From CAJCIT01 sp963771305 (GTDB lineage: Bacteria; Acidobacteriota; Terriglobia; Bryobacterales; Bryobacteraceae), in the NCBI GenBank assembly GCA_963771305.1, contig CAVYTS010000019.1, positions 124,001 through 188,000 on the forward strand: a DNA stretch of 64,000 nt, written 5' to 3'. Positions 46,043 through 57,602 of this stretch are shown here, piece by piece (position 1 is the stretch's first letter; each line of letters starts with the position of its first letter). The notes below the pieces were generated by a model. It ran no database searches. It was not told the origin of the DNA and worked only from the letters and a program-made list of their open reading frames with translations. Made by a program: the position numbers and the translations under genes.

Positions 46043-48991
46043 ATGGACATGGAGCCTGAGCGCTGGCATCGAGTCGAAGAGCTGTACCACCGGGCGCTGG
46101 AACTGGACTCCGTCCGCGTAGCGGAATTCCTCCAAGACTCGTGCGGCGACGACACCGTACTTCGACGTGAGGTGGAGTCGCTGCTTGCCCGCGAGAAAGA
46201 AGCTGAGCATTTCATCGAGTCTCCCGCCTTGGAGGTCATAGGGAAACTGGTCGCCAGGGAGTTAGTGGCAGCCGGTGGTGAAGGAAGACTGATTGGTAGC
46301 GCAGTTTCCCACTATCGTGTGATCGACGAGCTTGGAGCCGGTGGCATGGGCGTCGTCTACCGAGCCAAAGATACCAAGCTGAAGCGCGAAGTCGCTCTGA
46401 AGATGTTGCCCGCTTTCTTTGCCGGTGACCCAGAGCGTATGGCCCGGTTCCAGCGCGAAGCCGAAGTGCTGGCTTCGCTTAACCACCCCAACATTGCGGC
46501 CATTTATGGAATAACGGACTCAGGCGATGCCCGCGCGCTGGTGATGGAGCTAGTGGAGGGCGAGACGCTTCCCAAGGGACTGGCACTACACAGCGCCTTG
46601 TACTACGCCAAACAGATCGCGGACGCGTTGGAGTATGCGCACGAACGCGGCGTCATTCATCGTGATCTAAAGCCGGCCAATGTCAAAATTACTTCGGAAG
46701 GCACTGTCAAGCTGTTGGATTTCGGACTAGCAAAAGCGATCGAGGACCCGGCCGCGCCGCGCGGCGATCCCGCGAACTCGCCCACAGTCACGCTAGGGGC
46801 GACTCGCGTGGGCGTGATCCTGGGCACAGCTGCCTATATGTCGCCGGAGCAGGCCAGCGGAAAGACTGCGGATCGCCGCGCGGACGTCTGGTCCTTCGGT
46901 GCGGTGCTTTTCGAGATGCTTAGCGGCAAGCGACCGTTCGAGGGCGAATCAGTTTCGGACACCTTGGCGATGGTGCTGAAGGTCGACCCGGATTGGAACA
47001 CGCTGCCGGGGGAGACGCCGGCATCCATTCGCAGACTCGTCCAGCGGTGCCTAACGAAGGATCGCAAGCAGCGGTTGCAAGCGATCGGCGAGGCCAGGAT
47101 CGCGATAGAGGAAGCGCTCGCTGGCGGGTCGGCGCAACTACTTGAAGGGGCCCCGGAGCCGAGCGGCGCCGGGCGCCGTTGGCTACCGTGGGGCCTCGCG
47201 ACCTTGCTGGCAGCCGGCCTGGCTTCGGTTGCGTTTCTGCACTTCCGTGGGGAACCGCCCCCTCCCGCGGCGCCGGTGCGTTTCGAGATTCCGGCGCCTG
47301 AGAACACGACGCTCACACCGATCCTCAACTTGTCGCCGGATGGCAGAAAGCTGGCCTTCCTCGTTTACGAGGGAGACGTCCGCCGCCTCTGGGTCCATTT
47401 CCTGGAGTCGGGAGAATCTCGCGACTTAACGGCCGTAGATGGTTCACCTTTCTGGTCCCCGGACAGCCGCTTCATCGGGTACCCATTCCAAAACAAGCTC
47501 AAGAAGATCGAAGCAACCGGCGGCCCCCCGCAGACTTTGGCGGATCTGCCGGGCCAGTGGGCGTCGGGCGCTTGGAACCAGGACGGCGTCATTGTCTTTG
47601 GCGTCTTCGGCTCCGCAGTCGGCCTATTCCGAGTGCCCTCCTCGGGCGGCGTTCCTGTTCAAATCACTGCGCTGGATCCCACGCGCCAGGAACGATTCCA
47701 CTACATGCCTTCCTTCTTGCCGGACGGGCAGCACTTCGTCTACACGCGTTTCTCGAATGAGGAGAACAGTGCGATCTATTTGGGCACCGTGGACGCAAAA
47801 CCGGAGCAGCAGAGCTCCAAACCCTTGGCGAATAGCAATTGGGGCCCGGTGTACGCGCCTTCGGCAGACCCACGGACCGGCTACTTGCTTTTCATGCGCG
47901 AGCACACGCTGTGGGCTCAGCCGTTCGATAACCGCCGGTTGGAGTTCAGAGGACAGGCGACGGCCATTGCCGGGCAGGTGGGTGACAACCGAGGCGGCAA
48001 AGGCGGCTACGGAGCCTTTTCGGCTTCGACTAATGACGTCCTTGTGTTCTTACGAAGCGCAACGTCTGATCAGCAGCTCACCTGGGTCGACTCTGACGGC
48101 AAGGTTTTAGCAACCCCGGGAGAGCCAGGAGATTTTCAGGGGCTGGCGCTTTCGCCGGATGGGACGCGGCTGGCCTTAAGTAAGAGCAGCGGGGCTGGCC
48201 GAAACATCTGGCTGCTGGATTTCTCTCGAGGTACGAGCACGCGGTTTACGTTCGGTTCGGCGAAAGACGAAGATCCAGTATGGTCGCCGGATGGGCGCCG
48301 CATTATCTTCGCTTCCAACCGTGACGGCGGCCAGTTTAACTTGTATCAGAAGCTGGTGAGCGGCGTGAAAGAGGAGGAGATCCTGCTGAAATCCGCCGAG
48401 GACAAGTGGCCTACCAGCTGGTCGCGCGATGGGCGCATCCTACTCTATGACACGGTGCACCCGAAAACAAAGGGAGACACAGACATTTGGATGCTCCCGC
48501 TGGAAGGTGACAAGAAACCGGCGCCGTTCCTGATCACCGAGTTCTCCGAAAGCGACGCCCACTTTTCTCCTGACGGCCACTTCGTGGCCTACACATCGGA
48601 TGAGTCCGGCCCACCCGAGGTCTACGTGCGGTCATTTTCGCCGTCATTTTCAGCAACCTCTGCCGGGACGGCCACGGAGATTGGTGGCAAGTGGAAAGTG
48701 TCCGATCATCTTGGGTTTCAACCGCGCTGGCGCGGTGATGGCCGGGCGCTCTATTACCGTTCTCTGACCAATGGGAAGGTGATGGCTGTCGAAATTGCGA
48801 CCTATCCGGCGTTCTGGCCCGGAAAGCCCCGGCCCCTCGGAACAGCACTGCCCATCCCCCCCGCGTGGCCTGATCTTGGCAGCCTATGGGATTCCGCTGC
48901 GGATGGCAGGAGCTTCCTCACCCTGACGACCGTCAATAGAAAGGAGCCGTACACGGTGGTACTGAACTGGCAAGCTGGCTTGAAGAAATAG
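46043..48991 (+). CDS. Ser/Thr protein kinase with TM segment and TolB-like propeller
   Basis: This 982-aa protein starts MDMEPERWHRVEELYHRALE, a conserved acidobacterial pre-kinase segment. The Hanks-type kinase domain (about 90-350) has the Gly loop LGAGGMGVVY, VALK (Lys120), HRDLKPANV and DFG. A transmembrane helix follows near 380-397 (GLATLLAAGLASVAFLHF), then a long extracytoplasmic WD40/TolB-like propeller with recurrent SPDGR and WSPDG(T/R) strands. It probably senses an external ligand and phosphorylates cytoplasmic targets. All catalytic residues are present and the frame is intact. It is a paralogue of the interrupted kinase at 58281-62802; unlike that gene it has no sigma gene directly upstream. 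Confidence 0.93.
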   Translation: MDMEPERWHRVEELYHRALELDSVRVAEFLQDSCGDDTVLRREVESLLAREKEAEHFIESPALEVIGKLVARELVAAGGEGRLIGSAVSHYRVIDELGAGGMGVVYRAKDTKLKREVALKMLPAFFAGDPERMARFQREAEVLASLNHPNIAAIYGITDSGDARALVMELVEGETLPKGLALHSALYYAKQIADALEYAHERGVIHRDLKPANVKITSEGTVKLLDFGLAKAIEDPAAPRGDPANSPTVTLGATRVGVILGTAAYMSPEQASGKTADRRADVWSFGAVLFEMLSGKRPFEGESVSDTLAMVLKVDPDWNTLPGETPASIRRLVQRCLTKDRKQRLQAIGEARIAIEEALAGGSAQLLEGAPEPSGAGRRWLPWGLATLLAAGLASVAFLHFRGEPPPPAAPVRFEIPAPENTTLTPILNLSPDGRKLAFLVYEGDVRRLWVHFLESGESRDLTAVDGSPFWSPDSRFIGYPFQNKLKKIEATGGPPQTLADLPGQWASGAWNQDGVIVFGVFGSAVGLFRVPSSGGVPVQITALDPTRQERFHYMPSFLPDGQHFVYTRFSNEENSAIYLGTVDAKPEQQSSKPLANSNWGPVYAPSADPRTGYLLFMREHTLWAQPFDNRRLEFRGQATAIAGQVGDNRGGKGGYGAFSASTNDVLVFLRSATSDQQLTWVDSDGKVLATPGEPGDFQGLALSPDGTRLALSKSSGAGRNIWLLDFSRGTSTRFTFGSAKDEDPVWSPDGRRIIFASNRDGGQFNLYQKLVSGVKEEEILLKSAEDKWPTSWSRDGRILLYDTVHPKTKGDTDIWMLPLEGDKKPAPFLITEFSESDAHFSPDGHFVAYTSDESGPPEVYVRSFSPSFSATSAGTATEIGGKWKVSDHLGFQPRWRGDGRALYYRSLTNGKVMAVEIATYPAFWPGKPRPLGTALPIPPAWPDLGSLWDSAADGRSFLTLTTVNRKEPYTVVLNWQAGLKK

Positions 48992-49590
48992 GTGACTTCG
49001 TGAGTCATCCGCACAGCCATTCAAGCTTCTGCAGTTTCAGCGTATTACGTCCTCTGGGACGTCGAGAAGACAAGCACAACGCTACCTGCCACGGCTGTTT
49101 CCCATCCGGCGGCGTTCTTATTTCATTCAACGTTCCCCTGTGCGCGATTGCTACTTTGGCGCTCATTTCGCGCCTTACTTGGTAGGGAGCATTTGAAAGC
49201 GCAAGCCCGATGAGGCCGAGAGGGGTGGGGCGTTCGCTGCGGCCCCTGCGCTGGTGGTTTTTGACGGCGGCTTATCGCTGGCCGTGGGCGACCTTCAAGT
49301 TGAAGGGACACATCGATAGGAACCAGTTCCCCGATTCTGTACGGCAGAAAAGGCGGCAATGGGTAAAGATATATGGACCCGGAAACATTCACCAATGCAG
49401 AAATAGCAAAGTGGGAGTCGGAGGCGCCGAGCCCGAGCGTAATTGGTCCGTTTGACGAATGGGTTCCTGCTCCCGGGCGTTCGCCACGGCCAGCCTTGTT
49501 CGAGATGCAGGCTCAGTTCGTCAGGCGCTTAGTACGCTTCTGGAGAGTAAGATCCACCATGCACACGGTCACAAGGAGAAGGAGAAACGC
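48992..49590. other. Intergenic region containing a hairpin repeat
   Basis: This 599-bp stretch lies between the kinase and the lipid-metabolism operon. It contains copy 1 of a 62-bp repeat (49118-49179). A frame at 49373-49594 has no recognised content. AAGGAGAAGGAG at 49573-49584 is the ribosome site of the next gene. Confidence 0.45.
49118..49179 (+). repeat. 62-bp intergenic hairpin repeat, copy 1
   Basis: It is about 84% identical to 63452-63513 (52 of 62 positions). The core ATTGCTACTTTGGCGC is invariant. A stem GGCGC-tcatttc-GCGCC follows, and the copy ends TTACT. Confidence 0.75.
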
Positions 49591-52500
49591 GTGAGGCATA
49601 GTGGATTCAAGAGCTTATTGCGAGACCGGGGCTTTCAGGCCTTCCTTTGGACGCAATTCCTCGGCGCATTCAACGACAACGTTTACAAGATCGTCGTTTC
49701 GATGCGTGCGGTTCACGTAGCGGCAGATTCGAAATCGAGCAGTCTGTACTTAGCCCTTGCCGGCGCCGTGTTTGTGGTTCCGTTTCTGTTGTTCTCAGGG
49801 TACTCCGGGCACCTGGCGGACGTCCTCAGCAAGCGCAGTGTGTTGATCGGGGTGAAAATCTTCGAGATTTTCGTCATGGGCTTGGGGCTGGCTGCGTTCT
49901 TTTCCACGCGCATCGAGCTGATGCTGCTGGTCCTGTTCTTGATGGCCCTTCACTCCACCATTTTCAGTCCGGCGAAATACGGGATCGTACCGGAGATCCT
50001 GCCGGACGCTGACCTCTCGCGCGCGAACGCGCTGCTAGAGATGAGCACGTTCACCGCAATCGTACTGGGAACCTCCGTCGGTTCGTTTTTGTTTTCAACA
50101 TGGAAAAACGAGCCTTGGAACATGGGCCTGGTGATGATCGCCGTCTCCATTACCGGATTCCTGGTCAGTCTGAAAATCACGCGCGTCCCTCCGTCGGGCG
50201 CGAATGCGCCGTTCCGCATCAATCCCTTCGCTGAAGTCATCACTGGAACACGTCACCTCGTCAAGCAACGCCCCCTCACTCTCACGGTGGTGGGTATTTC
50301 GTATTTCTGGTTTCTGGGTGCGCTGTTCCAAATGGATCTGTTGCTGTTCGGCAACGGAGTTCTAAAAGTAAGCGATCTGAAGATCGGACTGATGGTCACG
50401 GCCCTAGCGGTCGGCATAGGCTTGGGAAGCATGCTCGCTGGCCGGCTCTCAGGTGACAAGGTGGAGATGGGGCTGGTGCCATTGGGAGCCCTCTTCATGG
50501 GCGTGTTCTGCATTGCCGTGCAAATGGCCCGCCATTCCTATGGGCTTTCCGTGATGATGCTCTCGTTCCTAGGAACCGCGAGCGGCTTGTTTATCGTTCC
50601 GCTGACCGCGTACCTGCAACAACGCAGTGAGAGTCACGAAAAGGGTCGAATGATCGCCACGAGCAACTTCTACAGCACGATCGGACTTTTGCTGGCATCG
50701 CTGACCCTCTGGGTCTTGCACGACAAGCTACATTTCGCGCCCGACCAATTGATCCTGATCTTCGGGATTGTGACTCTTGCCTCCTCAGTCTACGTCGTGA
50801 GCGTGGTGCCTGAATTTCTGGTGAGATTCCTTTTATGGCTGGCCACACACACGGTGTTCAAAATTCGGATCGTTGGGCAGGACCATGTGCCGTTCCGCGG
50901 CCCCGCCCTGTTGGTGGCAAATCACATGTCACACATCGACGGATTTCTGATTGGCGCGTGTCTGCAGCGTTTCGTCCGCTTTATGGTCTTGGAAACCCTA
51001 CTACCAGATGCCGACGATCAACTGGTTCTTCCGGCTTACGAAGGCAATTCCGGTTGGCGCCGGCGGCCCTCGCGATGTGGTTGCTTCCATCCACGCTGCT
51101 CGCAAGGAACTCGAAGCAGGCCACGTGGTTTGCATCTTCGCAGAAGGTGCGATCAGCCGGACGGGGAATACGCTTCCATTCCGTAGAGGCCTGGAGAAGA
51201 TCGTGGCCAATCTCGAAGTGCCTGTAATTCCCGTACATCTTGATCGGTTGTGGGGCAGCATCTTCAGCTTCGAGCGAGGCAGGTTTCTGTGGAAATGGCC
51301 GAAACGCGTCCCTTATCCCGTAACGGTGTCGTTTGGAGTGCCAATGCTTTCCACCGTATCCGCCCATCAGGTTCGACAGGCGATTTTGGAACTCGGCAGC
51401 GATGCGGTGGCTCACTCCAAACAGCCCGGCGACCGGCTGGATCTGCAAATGATTCGGACTGCGAGACGGCATTGGAACAAGTTCGCCATGGCAGATTCGA
51501 GCGGCCGCCAGCTGACTTTCGGCCGTACGCTCACCGGAAGCCTGTTAATCGCGCGCTGGATCAACAAGGAACGACGTTCCGACAGAATGATCGGGCTCTT
51601 GCTACCGCCGTCTGTCGGTGGAGCGCTGGCTAATGTCGGCGTCACTCTCGCCGGCCGCGCCTCCGTGAACTTGAATTTCACGGCGGGACGTGAAGCCATC
51701 TTGTCCTCGATCGCCCAGTGCGTCCTGCGCACGATCATCACATCCAAAGTGTTCCTGGAGAGGGCCAAGATCGAAGCGCCGGAAGGCTCGGTCTTTCTCG
51801 AGGATGTGCTCTCCAAGGCCAGCCGCGCCGAGAAGATAATCGCCATGCTCGTGGCGCGCTGCCTTCCTGCCAGACTCCTTGCGTCCCGATATGGGCAAAA
51901 CTCCTGCACGCCCGATTCACTCGCGGCGGTGATTTTCTCAAGCGGCAGTTCGGGAGTTCCGAAAGGCGTCATGCTGTCACACCACAGTGTTCTTTCGAAC
52001 ATCCGTGCCATGGCACAGGTGTTCTGGGTCAGCGATCATGACCGTGTCGTGGGCACGCTGCCGTTTTTCCACTCTTTTGGATACACAGTCACTATCTGGC
52101 TACCCCTGGTTAGCGGGTGCGGCGCGCTTTATCACAACAATCCGACGGAAGCGAATAAGGTCGGCGAACTGGTGGCAAAGCATAAAGGTACGCTGCTGCT
52201 GTCGACACCCACGTTCTGTGCCGGCTACACGCGGAAGTGTGCACGGGAGGACCTCGCCAGCTTGCGATTCGTCCTGGTCGGTGCGGAGAAGCTGCGTGAG
52301 TCAGTGGCAGGCGCGTTCCGGGAGAAGTTCGGCGTCGAGTTACTGGAGGGATACGGCTGCACGGAGATGTCACCAGTAATTGCCGTGAACGGCCCGAACT
52401 TCGAGGCAGGCAAAGACACGCAGATCGGCAACAAGCCGGGAACCGTCGGCCATCCGCTTCCGGGAGTCGTCGTGAAGGTCGTAAATCCCGCCACCATGGA

Positions 52501-53004
52501 GCCTGTAACTCCGAATGCGGAAGGCTTACTGTTGGTGAAGGGCGCCAACCGGATGCTTGGTTACTTGGGGCAGCCGGAACGGAGTGCGGAAGCGCTGCGC
52601 GATGGGTGGTACATCACGGGTGATATTGGCGCCATCGATGACGAGGGCTTCGTGCGCATCACCGACCGGCTCTCGCTTTCAGCAAGATCGGGGGCGAGAT
52701 GGTGCCACACCTCAAGATTGAAGAGTCCATTTACCAGATCATTGGCGATTGTCCCTGCGTCGTGACCGGTATTCCCGACGAGCAGCGCGGGGAGCGCCTA
52801 GTGGCTTTATACTGTTGCCCTGACGTTCTTCCCGGCGACCTGTGGCGCCGTCTCACGTCTACCGAGCTGCCCAAGCTCTGGGTTCCCAAGCGTGAGAACA
52901 TCTATCAGATCGACGCGATACCGACACTAGGGACATGCAAGCTGGATCTGGTTGCCGTGAAAGCGAAAGCACAGCAGCTTGTGGCTGCCGAGCACGTCGC
53001 ATAA
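49591..53004 (+). pseudogene. aas: MFS-acyltransferase-acyl-ACP ligase fusion (Aas/LplT type) with two compensating indels
   Basis: The start is GTG 49591, set by AAGGAGAAGGAG just upstream. Without the indels the protein is about 1137 aa. The order is a 12-TM lysophospholipid-transporter-like MFS domain (FLGAFNDNVYKIVV), a PlsC acyltransferase (NHMSHID; FAEGAISRTG) and an AMP-forming ligase (FSSGSSGVPKGVMLSHH; GYGCTEMSPV; GWYITGDIG). Known fusions import and re-acylate lysophospholipids. An extra C near 50996-50999 (ACC-C-TAC TAC) shifts to the second frame. A missing base near 52675 (expected TCG CGT TTC, read TCGCTTTC) shifts back to FSKIGGEMVPHLKI. It heads a close-packed gene set with DUF2339 and M48 genes. 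Sequencing error is possible. Confidence 0.82.
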
Positions 53005-53035
53005 CTGGGGACCGAACCTAAAGGAGAACAACGCC

Positions 53036-56000
53036 ATGGCGGGATTTATCAGCCTCGTTCTGCTGATCGCGTTGTTGGTTCTGTGGAGGGTTTTGTCCAG
53101 GAGGATCGAGGAGCTGCAACGGAAGATCGACGTACTGTGGTCGAGATCCGGCGAGCCGTTGCTCGTCGAGCGGGTTCAGACGCTAGAAAAGGCAGTTGAG
53201 GAACTGCAGCGGCAGCCGTCCAGCACACGACGTGTAGCGCCATCCGCTATGCCGATAGCTGCACCACCCCCGCTGCCCGCCAAGCCGTCCCCGGTAGCGG
53301 AGCCGACCCAACGTTGGGTGCCGCGAACGTCAGGAACGGCGAGGCGAATCGAAGCTCCGCCCCGTCTGCCCGTAACGCCCCCGCCCGCGCCGGTGCGTTG
53401 GTGCACTAGCTGCGGCAAAGCCTTGCCATCGCCTTCCGCCCTCTGCGAATGCCAACGCAAACCGATTGCGCCGCGCAGCCGGAATTCGTTCGGCACGAAA
53501 GAGCCGAAGTGGCAGTTCCGGAGCCCTCGTTCGCGACCGTTGCGCCATCGCTTTCCGATCGCCTCCGCCAGAAGATGGCGGGTGAAGAGTGGGAAGCGCT
53601 TGTCGGCGGAAGCTGGCTGAATAAGCTGGGCGTTTTTGTTTTAGTCATCGGCATCGCTCTGTTTCTCGGTTATTCCTTCACGAGGATGGGACCTCCGGGC
53701 CGCGTTGCAGTCTCACTTGCTGTCAGTTTTGCCTTGCTCGGCGGCGGCATCGTCCTCGAAAGGCGCGCCCGCTACAGCATCTTTGGGCGCGGGTTACTCG
53801 GCGGAGGCTGGGCTGCCCTCTACTTCACGACCTACGCGATGCACGCGGTGAGTGCCGCCAAGGTAATCGACAATCCGGCAGTTGGGTCTCTGCTCCTTCT
53901 GGCGGTTGCGGTGGGAATGATTTTGAATTCCCTGAAATACCGTTCGCAAACCGTCACCGGGCTGGCGTACTTTCTGGCCTTCGTCACACTCTCCCCTGTC
54001 ATCACGCCGGAGGCCGCTCTTTCCGTGATTGCGCTGGTGCCTTTGGCCGCATCTTTGCTCTACATCTCGATTCGCTTCGAATGGTCGCAGATGGCCGTTC
54101 TCGGGCTGATCGCTACCTATGGCACGTGCGCATCGCGCGGCGACTCGGGCGCATCTGTCTTGACTGCTCAAACTGCGTTCACCACCTACTGGCTGCTGTT
54201 TGAGACCTTTGATCTGTTTCGGGCGCGGCGCCGCTCCGCCCATACGCAGTGGGAGCAGGCCATCTTCCCGCTCAATGCGGCAGGCTTCCTCTTCCTGTCC
54301 TATGCCAAGTGGTCAGCCTCCGCGCCGGAGTTACTTTATGCGTTGTCGGCCGCGGTAGCAGTCTTGTACCTAACCAGCGCCGTGCTGCGTATGTCTCTGC
54401 GACCGCCGTCGAGCTTTCCTGCGGAGACCAATCCTCTCGAGCGGGCTCTTTCGGGAGGCTATGAGGGTGCCATCACGCTAGCCGCCGCGCTGACTCTCGC
54501 TTCGATTTACCAACGATTCCAGGGGACGCAGGCTCAACTCGGGTTGCTGGCGGAAGCCGAGATACTCTTCCTGGCCGGACTCTTTTTCCGCCAAGCCTAC
54601 CCACGGCAGCTGGCGACAGCGCTTTTTGCAGGCGGCCTCGGCAAACTCATCTTGAACGATATTCCTGGGGGCGGCCAGACAACTATCGCGGGGTGGAACG
54701 TCAAAGCGTGGACTCCCGCGACGGCACTCAGTGGTCTGCTATTTTACGTGAATCGGGCCTTGCGCCCGGCCGACACCTTCTTCGGTTATGCCGGTTCGGC
54801 CATGGCGGCCCTGATTATCGGCCTCGAATCGCCACAGCGCTTCCTGGGCCCGGCTTGGCTCGCGTTAGCCGCAGTGCTCTTCGCCATCGGATGGCTACGC
54901 CGGTTTCGCGATTTCCGAATTCAGGGTTATCTCGTTGCGGCGCTTGGACTCCTAGCAACGGCGGCATATCAAGCTAGTATTGCCTTCGGCAGCGCACCTC
55001 CGCTCCGCCATCTTTGGATCTCGTTAGCTTGCGCGGCCCTACTCAGTTACGCGGGCGCCATTTGTGGTCTCCGCTCACCGGCCGATCGCCTCGAAGACTG
55101 GGAACGAACCCTGCTGCGCCGCTTCGGCTCGTGGGCGACAACCGTGGCGCTGGTCGCGCTTGTCTGGCGATTACTTCCTGGCGATTACCTGGGCCTCGGC
55201 TGGATGGCCGTGGCATTGCTGCTGCTTGAGTTCGGTCTGCGCCAGATTCCCGAAGACTTCCGGTGGCAGTCCTATCTTGTCGCAGGTCTCGGAGTCTTGC
55301 GCGTGCTTTTCTTTAACCTCATCCCAGTTGCCAACGCCGGTCCGCTCGCTCCACGGCTGACAATTGCCGGCTCTGCCCTACTCGCCTACGCCATGGCGGC
55401 GAGGATCTATCGGACGCGCGCGGTAGGCATCACCGCAAAAGAGCGCGCCACGGTATTTGATTTCAGTTCGGCCCTCGGCACGGCGTTCGCGCTGGGAGCG
55501 ATTTGGGCGCTTCTACCTGCGGTCGTCATCGGGCCGGCGTGGGCCATCATTAGCCTGCTCTTGGTCGAATGCGGCCTTGCACTCGACGTTCCCGGCCTGC
55601 GGCTCCAGGGACACATAGCGGCCGCACTCGCGGTTGGCCGGCTCTTCTTCGCGAACTTCACCGGTCTGGGAAGTCTGGGCTTTGTCTCTCACCGGATTCT
55701 GACCGTTGTTCCCGTCATCTGTTCCGAGTACTATCAGTGGTCCCGGCAACGCGCGGTACGCCAGCGGCTCCAGTCGTGGGAGCTTCCTGTTGCGCGAATC
55801 TATTTGTATGCCGCGGCAGTTCTCGCTGTGGTGTTGATGCGTTTCGAGCTGGGTCGCGTGTGGACCGTAACCGGCTGGGCTGCGTTCGCGTTAGCTCTTC
55901 TAGTGGTCGGTCATCGCTGGAATAATCAGGACCTGCGCTGGCAGAGTTACGCCCTCGCCGCGCTAGCCTTCTGGCGGAGTTGGACTACCAACTTTTATGC

Positions 56001-56446
56001 GCCGGACAGTTTTGAAGGCATCTCCCGCCGTATACTCACCGGCGCCTTTGTCGTCGCCTGCTTCTACGCGGCGCAGTTGGTAACGCCGCGAAAGGCTGCA
56101 CCGCCAGCGTTCTATCGAGCGCTACGCCCGGCTGTTCTTTTCCGTAATGGCGACCGTTCTGCTTGCCGCATTGTTGTTCTATGAGGTCTCGGGCAGCATG
56201 CTGACGGTTGCCTGGGGGCTCGAAGGCGTCGCGTTGCTCATCGTCGGATTTCCGCTCAGCGATCGCGTGCTCCGCATCTCCGGTCTCACGCTCTTCCTGG
56301 TCTGCGTTTTGAAACTGTTCTCGTGGGACCTGCGGCACTTGGAGACGCTGTACCGCATCCTCTCGTTCATTGTTCTCGGGCTCATGCTGGTCAGCGTGTC
56401 GTGGATCTATACGCGGTTCCGCGAGCAACTGCAGCGTTATCTGTAG
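53036..56446 (+). pseudogene. DUF2339 polytopic membrane protein with two compensating indels
   Basis: The start is ATG 53036, behind AAGGAG. The N-terminus has one TM helix (FISLVLLIALLVLWRVL), a coiled coil (IEELQRKIDVLW), a Pro-rich linker and a zinc-ribbon-like CTSCG ... CEC. The frame then changes between about 53450 and 53500 to the main frame (53449-56184). This carries the DUF2339 body, beginning WEALVGGSWLNKLGVFVLVI, with more than 20 hydrophobic helices. A second frame change at about 56085-56115 leads to RYARLFFSVMATVLLAALLF and the end at 56446. The net length is in frame (about 1136 aa). The function of DUF2339 is unknown. It sits 31 bp after the fusion gene and 10 bp before the peptidase gene. 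Confidence 0.8.
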
Positions 56447-56456
56447 GAGGCCTCTC

Positions 56457-57368
56457 ATGCCAAAGCTGCAATTCTATTGCGTTCTCGGATTGTTAATCGG
56501 CGGCGCTGTGCTGGCAACGCGCGGCACGCCGGACCCGGCGGTAAACCTGAGTTCGCTGACCGAACTGTGGTCGGATACCTCGCGTGACACCGACCAGATC
56601 GGCATGAAGCTCACCCGCGTGAGCGCTGCCGATGAGATGAAGACCGGCACGGAACTGGCGGGACGTTTCGGTGAGGAGCACATCGCGGGCAACGCCTACG
56701 TCGGCGCCGTGGGCCAGACCGTCGCGGAGCACGTCAGGCGCCACGAGATCCGCTATGAGTTCCACCTGATCGATTCGCCCGCCATCAACGCCTTTGCGCT
56801 GCCCGGCGGCCAAATCTTCGTGACCACCGGAATGTTGAACTTCGTCGGCTCGGAAGCCGAGCTGGCCGCTGTGCTGGGACACGAAATCTCCCACGTCGAT
56901 CTTCGCCATTGCATCGAGCGCTATCAATACGAGATCACGTTAGGAAAGGCCGGCGTTGCGGAGGCCGGGCAGGTGGTAGAGCTGGCGCACCGCGTAGCCA
57001 CGTTTAGCTTTACCCCCGATCAGGAACTCGAGGCCGATGCCCAGGGCCAGCGCATGAGCATCGAAGCAGGCTACGATCCCGACGCCGCCGCCGCGTTATT
57101 CCTGCGTATGCAAGCACGTCTGCGCGAACCGTCGCCGGAGCTGGCGACAACGCCCGTTGGTGAAATCACACAATCGGTAGGAGGAGCCCTCGAATCTTAC
57201 TTCCGCTCCCATCCGCCCTCCCTTGAGCGTGCCAGTCAACTCGAGGAAATGGTCAACCGTCACCGTTCCGGTCTCCACGGCTCAGCCTTTTATATCGGCA
57301 AGCAAAACCTGCGCAACCGCATACAAAAGTCCAAGCACGAATATCCGGATGAGTACCGGACGTTGTGA
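56457..57368 (+). CDS. M48-family zinc metallopeptidase, exported
   Basis: This 303-aa protein starts at ATG 56457 behind TAGGAGG. It has an N-terminal signal or anchor helix (FYCVLGLLIGGAVLA). The zinc site is HEISH (His142, Glu143, His146), with the third ligand probably the Glu in DQELEADAQG. ALPGGQIFVTTGML is a typical M48 strand before the active site. Related BepA/LoiP-type proteins perform quality control of envelope proteins. The gene is 10 bp after the DUF2339 gene, so the set (phospholipid repair, membrane protein, peptidase) may serve envelope maintenance; this is inference. Confidence 0.9.
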   Translation: MPKLQFYCVLGLLIGGAVLATRGTPDPAVNLSSLTELWSDTSRDTDQIGMKLTRVSAADEMKTGTELAGRFGEEHIAGNAYVGAVGQTVAEHVRRHEIRYEFHLIDSPAINAFALPGGQIFVTTGMLNFVGSEAELAAVLGHEISHVDLRHCIERYQYEITLGKAGVAEAGQVVELAHRVATFSFTPDQELEADAQGQRMSIEAGYDPDAAAALFLRMQARLREPSPELATTPVGEITQSVGGALESYFRSHPPSLERASQLEEMVNRHRSGLHGSAFYIGKQNLRNRIQKSKHEYPDEYRTL

Positions 57369-57602
57369 TCTCATCGAGTCCGAACCTGCACGATGTTCCT
57401 GTCTGCGCCCAGGTTGCCCCGTCGGTAACCTTATTGATCGGCAGTGTGTTCGTCGCCGCCTGCAGACGTTGCGAAAAAAAGTCCTCTACCCTCTGTTCTC
57501 TCGCTGTCGGAAGACGGCAACTCGTTGCAAGAAAACACAAACGCTTCTACTGGGCCGCGACCGCGCGCTAACGCGGTAGTTGACACTCCGCACAGAATGG
57601 CC

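Noticed and set aside
49373..49594. Short plus-strand frame before the acyltransferase fusion
   Set aside because: There is no recognised family or convincing ribosome site, and it overlaps the real ribosome site and start at 49591.
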